Below, in pieces: positions 22,101 to 32,849 of a stretch of 64,000 nucleotides of DNA. The notes beneath the pieces were generated by a model. That model had not been told where the DNA came from. It made no database searches and saw only the letters and a program-made list of their open reading frames with translations. Both the position numbers and the translations under genes were made by a program. Origin of the DNA: Byssothecium circinans (taxonomy: Eukaryota > Ascomycota > Dothideomycetes > Pleosporales > Massarinaceae). The DNA lies in NCBI GenBank assembly GCA_010015675.1, contig ML976980.1:1288362-1352361 (forward strand), read 5' to 3'. How positions within the stretch are numbered: the stretch's first letter is position 1; the number at the start of each line of letters is the position of its first letter.

Positions 22101-23877
22101 ATGTTGACCACATACTTGATGTTCTGGACATGAGATCATATGCCCAAGCTGTGGTTGGTGTTCCGGGTGAAGGTAAGACATCGCCATGATATCTTGATCA
22201 TGCAGCTAATTGAGTAGGCCTGAATGTCGAGCAACGTAAGCGGCTTAGTATTGCGGTTGAAATGGTAGCGCGTCCGGAACTACTGCTCTTCTTGGGTTCG
22301 TAACCACTAATCCACTTGCTTTGAATCAAATTCACTGACTCGGAATAGATGAGCCGACTTCTGGTCTCGACAGCCAAACGGCCTGGTCGATATGTACGCT
22401 GCTTCGAAAGTTAGCCAACAGCGGCCAGTCCATCCTTGTCACAATTCACCAACCATCCTCACAGCTGTTCCAGATTTTCGACCGGTTGCTTTTGTTAGAC
22501 AAGTCCGGAAGCACGCTTTATTTTGGAGATATCGGACACGAATCTTCGATATTGATCGAATACTTTGAGCGGAACGGTGCTGTCCAGTGTGAAACCGGCC
22601 AAAATCCCGCTGAATGGATATTAGATATCACTGGTTGTTCTGATGTCGAAGGCATATCCACGGAACACCAGTCTAAAGATTGGTGTAGCACTTGGGCTGA
22701 TAGCAGCGAAAGGCAGCAAATTTTGCAACGACTCACAGAGCTGAACGAAGCCACACATGAGCTTTCCCCCTCTCGGGTCCCTGCGCTTCAGAGTCAGTAT
22801 GCGGCCTCGTTCTTACACCAATTCCGCCTAGTCACCGGGCGGATGTTCCAAGAGTATTGGCGCGACCCAGTATATCTCTACTCTAAGATGGGGCTCTGCG
22901 CTTCAGTGGTACGTGAGTCTCAAGGCGTAATGCTCGTATCTAATCTTACCAGACTCTTCTCAACGGTTTATCGTTTTACAACACCCGTCTAGACATACAA
23001 GGTGTCATGAACATTTTCTTCTCGGTCTTTCTTTTCACCCAGCTCTTCAGTACCATCGATCAGCAAGTCATTCCCCGCCTTTCATCTGGACGATCCCTCT
23101 TTGAGGCTCGCGAAAGAAGATCAAAGACGTACTCGTGGGTAGCTTTGCTCTCCGCCCATATACTTGTGGAGCTATTTTGGCAAACTGTCGCCTCTCTCCT
23201 GGTTTTCATCACTTGGTGGTACCCGACTGGTCTATGGCGAAATCAAGATTCGACCTTCGGTGCGAGCGAGCGAAGTGGTCTCGCATTCGGAATGATCTGG
23301 CTCTTCAACCTGTGGATAGCGACCTTTTCGCAAACGGTGGGTGTGGGAATGGACCACGATGAGACGGCGGTGCAGATATCGACCTTGTTCTTCTGGCTGT
23401 CTTTGGTGTTCTGTGGGTATGTGACTGGATCATATCCGACGACCCGCCACGTTTGCTAACCAATCGTCCAGTGTCCTAGTGCCACCCGACCAGCTGCCTC
23501 GGTTCTGGAAATTCGTCTATAGAGCATCCCCGATCACCTACTTTATAGATGGTACCGTGGTCGCTGGCCTGGCCAACACTCAACTCCACTGCTCCGATAT
23601 TGAGTTTCTTCACATCAACCCTCCACGTGGGCAGTCATGCGCAGAATATCTCACCAGCTATACGAATATGGCTGGTGGGTATCTCGAAAACCCTGATGCG
23701 CTGTTCGATTGCTCGTATTGTCCAGTGAAGAACGCAAATTCAGTGTTGTCGATTTATGGAGTCGATGTCCGAACAAGATGGCACAGTTTCGGGTATCTCG
23801 CAGTTTACTCAGCATTCAATATCGTAGCAACATTCGCTATATATTGGGTAATGAGGGAGAGAAGGGCGAAATCATAG
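19136..23877 (+). pseudogene. PDR-type ABC transporter (ABCG full transporter) with two nonsense codons
   Basis: Pleiotropic-drug-resistance efflux pump of (NBD-TMD)2 layout, spread over many short exons. NBD1: Walker [10 protein letters not shown], signature LSGGEKRRASI, Walker B-like CWDNSTRGLD. TMD1 includes ICIRRGFQRLRNNY, ITMWAQRPIVEKH and the large loop. NBD2: Walker A GVTDAGKTS, signature LNVEQRKRLSI, Walker B LLFLDEPTSGLD. TMD2 ends IYWVMRERRAKS. Two in-frame stops break otherwise conserved protein: TAA at 19367-19369 just before [14 protein letters not shown], and TGA at 20799-20801 in the middle of VEKH-x-YALYHPF. Both fit C-to-T changes (CAA, CGA). A 48-nt GT-AG splice could bypass the first stop but would delete the conserved LLRDFDG. 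Most introns have good signals; the one before DEPTSG has a weak GTTCGT donor. Likely an inactivated efflux pump of the neighbouring metabolic genes. Confidence 0.85.
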
Positions 23878-24177
23878 ATAGTTTCAAACAGCCCGGATAC
23901 GAGCAATCAATGCAGCCGAGCCCAGCGGGGATGATAGCGGCAGGTCAACTCGAAAATAGTGCTTTCATAAATGTCAAACATTGCTTTCCCTTTTTACAAG
24001 TGAGAAGAGAATTGGATAGATGATGGTTGATTAATGGGTCAGTGAGTGTTCGTTCACGTGACCCTTCACTCACTCTGTTCATGGTAATAGCAATTCACGG
24101 CACTAGCTTAGGGTGACAATTATAATAAATTCCATCTATCGTTCACTTCGTCTGTATATACACTATACCCAATCCTT

Positions 24178-25786
24178 TCAAGACCGCTCTACCTCTTCAT
24201 CTCTGCCTTCATCTGCGGCATTGTGGCTGTTCCCCTTTTCGACCCCGACCGTGACCTTCTTGTCCCTCCTACTCAACCAAAGAATGGCACTGATCGAAAC
24301 CAGTTGAAATAGGGCAGTGGCAAGGTTACCCGCAAATCCTCCTTTGAAGTTCGGAGCATTTGTCGCAGGGTACTGAACCACCTGCGTACCAGCCATGATA
24401 CCCTGGCCAATAGCGTTCATGCTCGCAGTAACGACAGCACGCTCTTCCGCATCATTGGCCATGGTAACAGTGGCCCAACCCATCGTAAGCGGCGAAATTG
24501 CTCCTTCAAAGCCGGTGAGGATGAATCCGGCAAGTCTCCCCGATTCGCCAACATCCCAAGCTACCAACAACGCTATGCCAACGATGACAGGTAGAGTGAC
24601 AAGATAGCTCGGCAACCAGAACCTGCCCGTTCGATCCGCAATGATACCGCACGTCAGCGCTACCACGATACTCACTGCTGTAGTAATAGTCGGTATGGTG
24701 TTTATGCGTACGACCGAGTAGATGTCGCTCTTCGCCTTCAGGTATAACGAAAAAGGCTGTGAAGCAGGGAGTGCATTTTGATTCATGATGCTCCACTGGA
24801 GAACGAAGACATACCAGTGCCATCTTGAGAAGACGCGGCGGAAGATTGACTTGGAGAGCTGGAGCTGTGGTGGAGCTGTTTTGCCGGCGAGACGTTTCTG
24901 CGCGAGTGCGTGATCGGATGAAGTGAGAAAGAGCGGGTTCTTCCTTGACGGAATATCTGGGAAGACCAAAAAGCCTAGGAAGGAGATAGCTACTGTGATA
25001 ATAGCGTCGACGATGAAGAGCCATCTGTATAAGCTGTCAGTCTCTGATCTTTGGCCGACACCTCGTATGCCCAAACTTACCTCCACCCAGCAAGACCATG
25101 GGTTCCGTTCAAGTTCGTGTATGCCGCAGCTTGTAAATAGCCAGCGAACATGGTTCCTAGCGGGGCCGCGGTGAAGAAAAGCGCTACTCTTCTCCCTATT
25201 TCCGTTGGTTTGTACCAACTCCCGATCACGTAGATGGTTCCCGTGAAACTGCAGCACTCAAACAAGCCCGTAAAGAAGCGCATCGCGTATACCGTTTCGA
25301 CGTTTTTCGCCCATGCAAGCCCAAACGTCGAAAGGCCCAACCGATTTCCAGCAAAGGCAGGACTGTGTTGGCAGGATAGTGCGTCAAAAAGTAACACGCT
25401 GGTATCATAAAGCCGCAGTAGAAGGCCCAGAAAGTTGCGGTAAGGTAATTGATCTCACTTCCATAGAGACCAAGTTCTTCTTTCATGCCACTAATCTTTG
25501 TCAGTACAAATGCAGTTCCTTGACGCCAGGATGGAGCTTACCTGACATAGGCGTTCGTGAGCGATTGTTGGTCAAGGTACTTCGTGAAGAAAGATAAACA
25601 TCCGAAGATAAAGATGCTCAGGTCAAGCTTTAGAACAAGAGACTTCTCGTGAGATGGCATATCCTTGGGATACCATCGCGGTGTCGTCATGAGCCTAATC
25701 CAAGCATTGTCTCGAACTGACGGTCGCGTGTCAGGGTCGGAAAGCGCGACACCCACTTCCGTATCTTGCACTTTTAAATGACTCAT
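24178..25786 (-). pseudogene. MFS transporter, Dal5/allantoate-permease family, with a -1 frameshift
   Basis: Twelve-helix anion:cation symporter family transporter (allantoate, pantothenate, vitamin or nicotinate type) of the plasma membrane. The start at 25786 gives the usual soluble N-terminus followed by DLSIFIFGCLSFF and the family signature YLDQQSLTNAYVSGMKEELG, joined across intron 25491-25541. Helices then follow: YLTATFWAFYCGFM, AMRFFTGLFE, GTIYVIGSWYKPTEIGRR, intron 25025-25080, WRWLFIVDAII. Between LLEIGW and GLSTFGLAWAKN the reading frame changes by one at a GGG run (25336-25338 on the plus strand); four G would restore LLEIGWGLSTFG. Everything after is intact to the acidic C-terminus (EEVERS). 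So either one base was lost in the genome or in the assembly. An upstream in-frame ATG at 25891 would add 35 residues, less typical for the family. Confidence 0.82.
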
Positions 25787-26422
25787 ATCGTTGAAAGAGT
25801 TTAAGTCGTTTGGAAACGCGAGAACGAATGTGAAATGTGCTCTTGGATGGCGATAGAAGGCTTTATACCTTGCTATGGTCTCATTGCGCAAGAGCTACTG
25901 TCAAGCTGGGCTTGACAAGGTCTCTTAAACGTGCTAGTTCTACAGTTCAAGAGTCTTATCGCCGTTGAAAGTGGGGATGCTGAAGGGTTTGGTGTTCACG
26001 TTTTACATGGTTCGCATGACGTGATGCGGCAGTGAATCGAACCACCTCCTCACCTTTATCAACAATTTCGTGCGCAAACCATCGCCGTGCCCTCCTCGGC
26101 ACATGAGTGCTTTGGGTCCATTTTAAGCCACGGCATAATGCTAATTTATCAAGATTGTCATAAACCCAAAATGCACATCTTATAGACCCGTTATAACGGT
26201 GGAGATGGAGCGAAAAACATCCTTGGATACAGCACGTCTGCAGATCAACCGGGCCAACTTGCGTCTTTAAACTATGAAAGTATCCAGACATTCAACATAT
26301 GTTAGTAAGTTATGCTCTGTCATTTTAACTCAAAGCATTTAGTAAAGAAGAGGATTATTATACCGCACTAGTCGCGTGTAAAGCTGTATACGTGGGTTCC
26401 GCATACAAGTATCGAGTAGCTG
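25787..26422. other. Intergenic region between transporter and prenyltransferase remnant
   Basis: About 640 bp. I looked here for the missing N-terminal two thirds of the prenyltransferase and did not find it in the plus frames. No other gene is seen. Confidence 0.4.
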
Positions 26423-26971
26423 ATGGATGCGCTTACGCTAGGAGGTCGATGCAATCTCTCCATGTACAGTGAGGAAGCGATCGCCGACCTCCAGGATTTC
26501 TGGAACATCTTCATCGGAGACACGCCCGAGGTGCTTCCTGCTGGTGGCGCGGAGCGTGCGGGACCGGGCTTTTACTTCACCGTCAAGGCTGGGAAACCGG
26601 CGACGCCGAAGAGGTATATTTCGCCCGCCTCGTTCTGCAAGAATGATGCGGAAGTTGTGGCGAGGTGGAGGAAGTATTTCGAGACGAGGAAGGAGCCGGG
26701 GAAAATGCGGGATCAGATGGCGAATTCTGAGAAGGCGTTGGAGGAGATATAGTAAGTTTAACAGTTGGTAGTGCTCTGATTGATGACCTGTGGCTGACAC
26801 GATTCAAACAGTGGAGCGGAGTTTCTGGGGAGTCAGTGCGATATTCACTTCTATGTCAGCTGTGCGCTTTCGACGGACCAGCTGAGAGTGGTTGCTTTAT
26901 CTGTGCCCGCAAACACTGTCTCGCGAGATAGTCAAACGGCGGCCACAGGCGGAGACGGCTCCTCTTCTTGA
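26423..26971 (+). pseudogene. DMATS-type aromatic prenyltransferase, C-terminal fragment
   Basis: Two exons (26423-26751 and 26812-26971, intron GTAAGT...CAG) give 162 residues. They match the C-terminal third of fungal dimethylallyltryptophan-synthase-type prenyltransferases: DALTLGGR and LQDFWNIF, the strand FYFTVKAGKPATPKRYI, the helix NDAEVVARWRKYFE, then across the intron EEIYGAEFLGSQCDIHFYVSCAL. Intact enzymes are about 400-470 residues and use ten strands to wrap the active site; the N-terminal strands that bind the aromatic acceptor and most diphosphate-binding residues are absent. The intron is still clean. Such enzymes prenylate tryptophan, cyclic dipeptides or indole alkaloids. The fragment fits the relic cluster formed with the P450s and transporters to its left. 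Confidence 0.75.
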
Positions 26972-27142
26972 GCACTGAACATAATTGAATTGAGGTCATT
27001 CAATCCGGAGTGGAGGGTACATATAGCCCAAGTGAGGCAACTTCAAGCGTGCGTATGTATCACTAGAATAACACATATCTACCATTGAATGTTTTCCAGA
27101 TGACCAATCTACTCTACCCCAAAGTTCTAACAAGAGGTAGCT

Positions 27143-28166
27143 CTACAACCACGCATCAAACCACTGCACAGCCTGCGCGTACGCCGCCGCCTTCGCATAC
27201 TTCTCCTGCGGCAGACTCACATTCACCCGCACGCCAAAGCCATGTTTCGCCCCCGAATACAAGTTAGTCTGGAACGTAGCGTTCATAGCCTGCAGAATAT
27301 CCACCGCGCCGCGACGCAGTGTATCATTGAACGAGGGGTCGAATTCTGCGTCATTGATTAGCAATCATTACCACCATCATCTCGCCCGAGAAAACAACGA
27401 AAAAAATATAATTAAGAGAAACTTACGCCCAGTAGCCAGACTAATCGGCCCTCCAATCGCACTAATCTCCTCGGGGGTAAGATTCGACGGATGTGCAATA
27501 AACCCCACGTCAATCCCCGGGCCCCTCTCCGCCGCCATGAACCTCGGAACATATTTCCCTCCGAGACAGTACCCCACGGCGCCGATGCGCTGGCCACCCA
27601 GTTCGCTCTGTATGTACGAGATTGTGGAAGCGACGATGGCGTCGATGGAGGAGACGGGGTGACGGGTCCACCATTCCGTTATATTGAATGCGGGGCTACC
27701 TTCGGGGACCTCAACGGGGACGGGGTCGCCGGCGAAAAGGTCGGGAATTATTACAGGGTAGTTTGCTTTGGCTATGTGGTCGGCGAGGCTGGAGGTGGTT
27801 AGTTTTCGACCATTCAGAACCGGTTAAGGCGATGGGAGGAAAGAAGGGTAAATAGTACAGTTTATTCCTTTCTGCCGCGATGCCGTAGATGTCCGTAATA
27901 AAGAGGATGACTTTGCTGCGATTGGCACCTGCATAGTTGGGAGGATAGGAGTGGTAGATTTCCACTGCGTGGTTGAGTTAACATGGACTCGCTGAATTTA
28001 GTGGATATATCGTGAGATGAAACTTACCTCCGCTAATATTCTTAATCGTCCCAACAGTCTTACAGCCTTCCACCTGCGTCACATCATCGCATCCAACACC
28101 CTGCCCTCGAAACGCAGCTGCGAGGCCCGCAATCCCTGCAATCGTGAAAACCGGCGAAAATCGCAT
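27143..28166 (-). CDS. Dienelactone hydrolase family protein, secreted or vacuolar
   Basis: Alpha/beta-hydrolase of the dienelactone hydrolase family (carboxymethylenebutenolidase-like, as in Aim2-type proteins). The N-terminus MRFSPVFTIAGIAGLAAAF is a likely signal peptide. Exons in order: 28166 to about 28028 (ends KNISGG), about 27968 to 27858 (EIYHSYP... ITDIYGIAAERNKL), about 27790 to 27429 (LADHIAKANYPVIIPDLFAGDP ... ISLATG), and about 27341 to 27143. The nucleophile elbow is GYCLGGKY, with Cys as in true dienelactone hydrolases. The acid is probably the Asp in FDPSF and the base the His in AKHGFGVR, so the triad looks complete. One intron (near 27340-27428) includes a T8 run. Length is about 255 residues. 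The substrate cannot be named from sequence; intact, unlike its left neighbours. Confidence 0.85.
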
Positions 28167-28809
28167 CTTTTAAACAAAAATTTCACAATCTCTTTTCAGA
28201 TAAAATATAAGAGAAGTGTACAAAATGTAAAGCTTAAATTAAACCGACGCTACACACTAGCTTTACTTATAAATGCTGAACGCCGAGCTTTCTACCCCTT
28301 GTAAAGGTACAATTTATCTATTCCTTGGTACCCCTCATTTCGAGCATGCAGGGACGGCCTTGGCTAGCAATTCGGCCTGGCTTGTTGCTGAACTTAGTGC
28401 TGATCCGCTCTTGTTTGGGCAGGTGATGATAAAGGATGTAAAATAGTAGCTCTGATTGTTGGGACGTTGCGGCTGCGCGAATCGGGAGCTGTGGGGGTAG
28501 GTGCTGCTTGAATCATGGTGGAAGAAAATCTTCCGCTACCTAGATGTAAGTGGTTTATATCTTGTTGTTTAAGATTTGGAATTTGTTTTAAAGCTGCGGG
28601 AATGGGAAATTGTGTTTCGAAACGCACGTTCTATCCGATGTGGGATGACGCCATAGATTTGAGTGAGAGCGCTAGTGTGGATGCAGTTAGCGCGACGTAT
28701 TCAACAACGCGAAATCACAAAGTTCGAATATTTAAAAAGTGTTTTGAAGCCTCACTGCTTTTTCGAAAATAATAATATCATTATCTGCATTCACACCCCC
28801 TCCTCCGAC
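28167..28809. other. AT-rich intergenic region
   Basis: The first 150 bp are strongly AT-rich. No gene or repeat boundary was identified; short ORFs on either strand have no recognisable product. Confidence 0.4.
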
Positions 28810-30517
28810 TTAAAAGCTCCTCCTCACACTCCCCCCATGCACCACCGGCTTATACTGATCATAAAACTCCTTAACCCACGCAGCCATCTGCTCCACCTCC
28901 GCATCAGCAATCGCCTTCACACCCTCATTAACCGCCCAATTCGGTCCATACAAATCACTGCAATGCATCCCCCCGGGAATAACCCTCACAGGCAGCTGCG
29001 GCGTGCTCTCTAGCGGACCACCAGGACGCTGCTTCGCGCTCACGGTGGCAGGTAGCCAAGGATCGTACTGCCCGTTGGCATACATGAGACGCGTAGTGTT
29101 GGTTGCGAACCAGCCACCGGTCCACTCGTTTAGTTGGTCGACCGTCTTGCCTTCGACGAGGCCGTAGCCTGAACCGAACATGTTGGCGCATTGTGTGTGG
29201 TAGTATTCGTTGTTTACGAGGCGGGAGACGAGCGATGGCGTGTCTTTGGGTGCACCGTTTTGCCAGTATTCGAAGCTAGAAGGGGTCAATTTAACTCAAT
29301 CTCGACGATGGGGGGAGAGGGACTTACGGCTCGTTGCAAAGCATCCACATCCATTGGCGGTTGACGGGGCTCTCCACTGTAAGATCCTTGTAGAAGGCAT
29401 TGTCCTTGTTGAGGTACTTGAAGCATTCGGTATTGTACGTGCCGTTGAACTCATCGTAGCCGTAGCCCTCGCAGTAGCCCGGCAGTGATATTTCAGTGAA
29501 CCACTTCGCGTATCCTTCAAGCGCCTTCTCGACACCGACACCCTCTGGACCTGGGACTTGGTTGGTGGAGTTCGGAGGAACGTTCTCGATGTAGTCGCAG
29601 AACCTGTAGTAAGCGTTGAATCCGACGGTCGATTCGCTGTAGAATTGTGTGCCTTGCCAGGTCCACGGCCCGTTCTCAATCGCACCGCCGAAATCAGTGT
29701 CCTCCAAATCACCCAGCTTGAATTTGTCCTTCAAAGCCTTCTTCTGCGCCGCTGTCCCATTCAACAGAACACCGTCAATGTAATTGATAACAGCAACCTG
29801 ATCGGCAGTGCAATTGGCCGGCGTAGCCTCCCGTACAGGTTCAAAATACATCCAAAAGTCGCTGACAGACTCCACCACACCACTGGTACCGTAGTAAGCC
29901 CAAAAGACTCCAGGGTCCTTGACTGCGGTCCACCCAGCCAGGGCGCCAGAGTACGAACCTCCACCGAAGACCCAAGGCGTCTTCTTCGGATCCGTAGTGC
30001 CGTTCTTGTCAAAGGGAGCATCAAAATTCTTAGCGAAGTAGGTAAGGTCCTTGATCGAATTTTCAAGCGTCAGATACTCCAAATTCTCCACAGTGAGTTC
30101 ATCGAATGGAGAGCTCTCGCCCCAGTACCGATGCTCCATTATGACGACAGCACCGCCAACTTTCTGGGCCATGAGACCTGTCAAACGTGCCGCAGCGGTG
30201 TAGGTGACATTGAAACCATCGGCAGGTTGTTCGCCGGGGTTCACAAGGATGATGGGACTGCCAGTTCCTTTCCAGTATTGGGATCCAAACCAAAACCGTT
30301 GTTTAAAGGTCCCTAAGCTGGGGTTGCTGTGGTCGATGAGCTGGTCGAAGGTGCCCCATCCATTAGTGCCGTTGCCTCCGAGGAGTTGCGTATCGTCGTC
30401 TTCAATGGGGCCAACGTGCATACCACGGAACCGTCTGTGAGGCTTCTGCGTCCTGGTGGCGGCGAAAGCACCGGTGGCGAGCAGCGCCAAGTGGGCGAAG
30501 GAGCTCTGGATCCTCAT
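28810..30517 (-). CDS. Serine peptidase, family S28 (prolyl tri/dipeptidyl or carboxypeptidase type)
   Basis: Secreted proline-specific serine peptidase of the S28 family, related to lysosomal Pro-X carboxypeptidase, DPP II and Aspergillus acid prolyl endopeptidases. Two exons (29328-30517, 28810-29275) with a 52-nt intron yield 551 residues, normal for the family. The N-terminus MRIQSSFAHLALLATGAFA is a signal peptide. The substrate-binding/hydrolase start is GTFDQLIDHSNPS; EHRYWGES precedes the nucleophile elbow GGSYSGALAGW (catalytic Ser near residue 190). The acid is in YANGQYDPW and the base in PGGMHCSDL, completing Ser-Asp-His. Multiple N-x-S/T sequons (NVT, NGT, NCT, NST) fit secretion and glycosylation. 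It should act in acidic external or vacuolar compartments on proline-containing peptides. Confidence 0.92.
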
Positions 30518-31149
30518 GTCGGAAGGTAGGATTGACGACCGAGGAGGTCAGTCAGGATACTTGTCAAAGAATAGAAGCGGGCCTGTGGTGCAATTGATGT
30601 GCAGGCGTGAAGGGAAAAAAGAAGAGCCATGCCGCAAGACGAGCAGAAAGCTTATTATACACAAGCAAAGGCAACCGATCTGCAGGAACATGGATCAAGA
30701 ACGCGGAAATGATAATAATCTGGTTGAGGCAGGTCACACTCTGGGCTTGGGTAATATCGATGCATATCCTTGCTAGCATCTAGGCTTATCTGGAGTACCT
30801 CCCTAATTGGGTAAAGCGTCGCGTAGTGGGCTTTTACATTATTGTATTCCCGAATCCAAGGCAACGCGTTGTGTTTTGCGTTTGCAGGTTGAGCAATGCG
30901 GCGGCATTGGTGGAAGAGGAGATGGGATGCCCATTGCCCGTTGGTGAAATGGGACGGTTCGCCACTCGTACGACCAAACGAGTGGATACTACAGGAACAT
31001 AGTCAGCCACGACCACTTTTGGTCTTCAATGCAGTGGCACGCGGAAATATGGACGAGGTGCGGTGGAGTTTTGGAGGAACGAATTGTGTGGAGGGTTTTA
31101 TGATGTTATAGACTATTCAAGATGATGTTGTGTACAAGTCGAGCAACCA
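30518..31149. other. Intergenic region
   Basis: About 630 bp upstream of the S28 peptidase and downstream of the PIN-like transporter. No gene was recognised; short ORFs only. Confidence 0.4.
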
Positions 31150-32588
31150 CTACTGACGAATAGCAGCCTCGCTCGCCTTCAGACTGCCAACGACAGCAAA
31201 ACATATAAGAGGTGTGATCGCGTAACTAATCTGTGAGGAAATTATCAGCTGCCTAGTCTTCGGTTCCCAAGGAACAATACTTACCGCCAACAGCTTCGCA
31301 ATCGCCATCTTTTCTGGCTCTGGGCTCCGAATGACATCGGTCAGAACAACCAATATCATCGCAGGCGGACCAGTGGGCATCAGCATCATCGCAAACCACA
31401 GCATGGGATCATCTCCAATGAGATTCGTCTTGGTCGCCAAAGCCCAAATCAAGGGAGTGCTGATGAGAGGCCAGACGACGAATCGAGTGAAGGTGATGAA
31501 AGCCAGGCTGATCTTGGGCACATTACCACTATCCTCGCCCGCTTTCATCTTCAGCAGACTCTCACTGAGCTTCACGCCTACGACGATGATTTGTAGGGAA
31601 GCAAACAGATCACCAATGTTCTTGATGGAAGAGGTGAGCCACGCATTAAGGTAGCCGCCATCGCTGCTGTTGCTGAAGAATAGCCGGTGTAGAGGCGGCG
31701 TCAACCCGATTATGGCGCCCACGACGGCTCCAATCAGTGGGGCGTTGACGAATTGGTGCGTGAAGTTGAGGAGGGACTGGAGCCATGGCGGGAGCCCATC
31801 AAGCCACTTCAGTGTCCGCCTGTAGCCTCTCCGTTCTACCCCATTTGTGTATCTCACAACGCGGTGGGGGAGAAGTGACGTCTCTTCGTTGATTATGCCA
31901 TCCGTTCCACGTTCCATTCCGCCGTTTGCTCCATCCTCTGCCTGTTCATCGTCGTCGTCCTTGTTGCCATCCCCTTCATTTGTGTCTTCGTCTTCGTCGT
32001 GGGGTCGCATGAGTCTCGGGCCCAAAGCGAAGGTAAGCGAATTGCTGACCATTGCGTTGATCAAGAAGTAGGACTCTGCACGGTCGAATGCACTGGTCGA
32101 GGAGTCGCCATCGAGGATGATGGAATTGAGGATGCCGGTAGACTTGAGCGATTCGATAAGGAGCAGCGGCAGGCTTGTCGTGTTGTTGAAGCTCACCGCC
32201 AGCTTCACCCACGATGGGAATTTGAAGACGCGACATGCGAGGGCTCCAACGCCGAGGGAGAGAAGCGTGTAGCTGATGGACCAGACTATTCATCGTCAGC
32301 TTTTTGCCGCCCGGTATCCGCCAAACGCGTACTGATAATTGGGACATAACGGACGCCAGTGTCCTGATGCAAATTCGAGCCGATCTTGTAGATGAGCAGT
32401 GCGGGTAAAAGCATGCGCACACAGGTTCGCGATACCTCCTTCGCGGCTTTTACAGACAGCAGGTTGAACTGCGCGCTCAATACTCCGAAGACGATGGTCA
32501 GCAGCACCGAGACTGAAGCCTCGAGGGCGCCTACAAAGGGCACTACGAGCTCTGATATGTCAATGCCCATGGTGGAAGAAATGGACAA
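31150..32588 (-). CDS. Auxin-efflux-carrier (PIN-like) family membrane transport protein
   Basis: Membrane transporter of the auxin efflux carrier/BART superfamily, the group of yeast ECM3 and YOR092W-like proteins, usually placed in the ER or vacuolar membrane. Three exons (32333-32588, 31285-32285, 31150-31230) sum to 445 residues; the last intron (54 nt, GTAAGT...CAG) lacks an in-frame stop. Two hydrophobic bundles, LVVPFVGALEASVSVLL...LACRVF and FVNAPLIGAVVGAIIG...IRQ, flank an acidic cytosolic loop (DEDEDTNEGDG...EQAEDG), the typical architecture. Signature segments are SFNNTTSLPLLLIESL and LMPTGPPAMILVVL, with the conserved N and P residues. A second ATG (32571, context CCACCATGGGC) is the stronger initiator and may be the true start, removing six residues. 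The transported substrate in fungi is unknown. Confidence 0.88.
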
Positions 32589-32849
32589 GCGCGTCTAAAG
32601 CAGAGAGGAATGTGCAAGAGAAGAGCAGCAGGCATCGTTTAAGATATGGGGAAATTGCATTGCATGGCAAAAGCCACAAGTCCAACGCGAAAGCTCATCG
32701 CACGGAAGTTGGCCGTCTTTCATCGCTGACCGCGACGTCATTGTGCACGGACGTGGCAGGAACGAGGCATGAGTCGCGTGATCTCTTGGCTGATTCTTCT
32801 CTCCGCGCTGCCCCATTCCTCTCGCTACTCTATCTCTACCTGTTCTATC

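Noticed and set aside
26300..26422. Upstream exons for the prenyltransferase
   Set aside because: No plus-strand frame here shows prenyltransferase motifs.
29558..30316. 252-codon plus-strand ORF
   Set aside because: Shadow of the S28 peptidase on the opposite strand.
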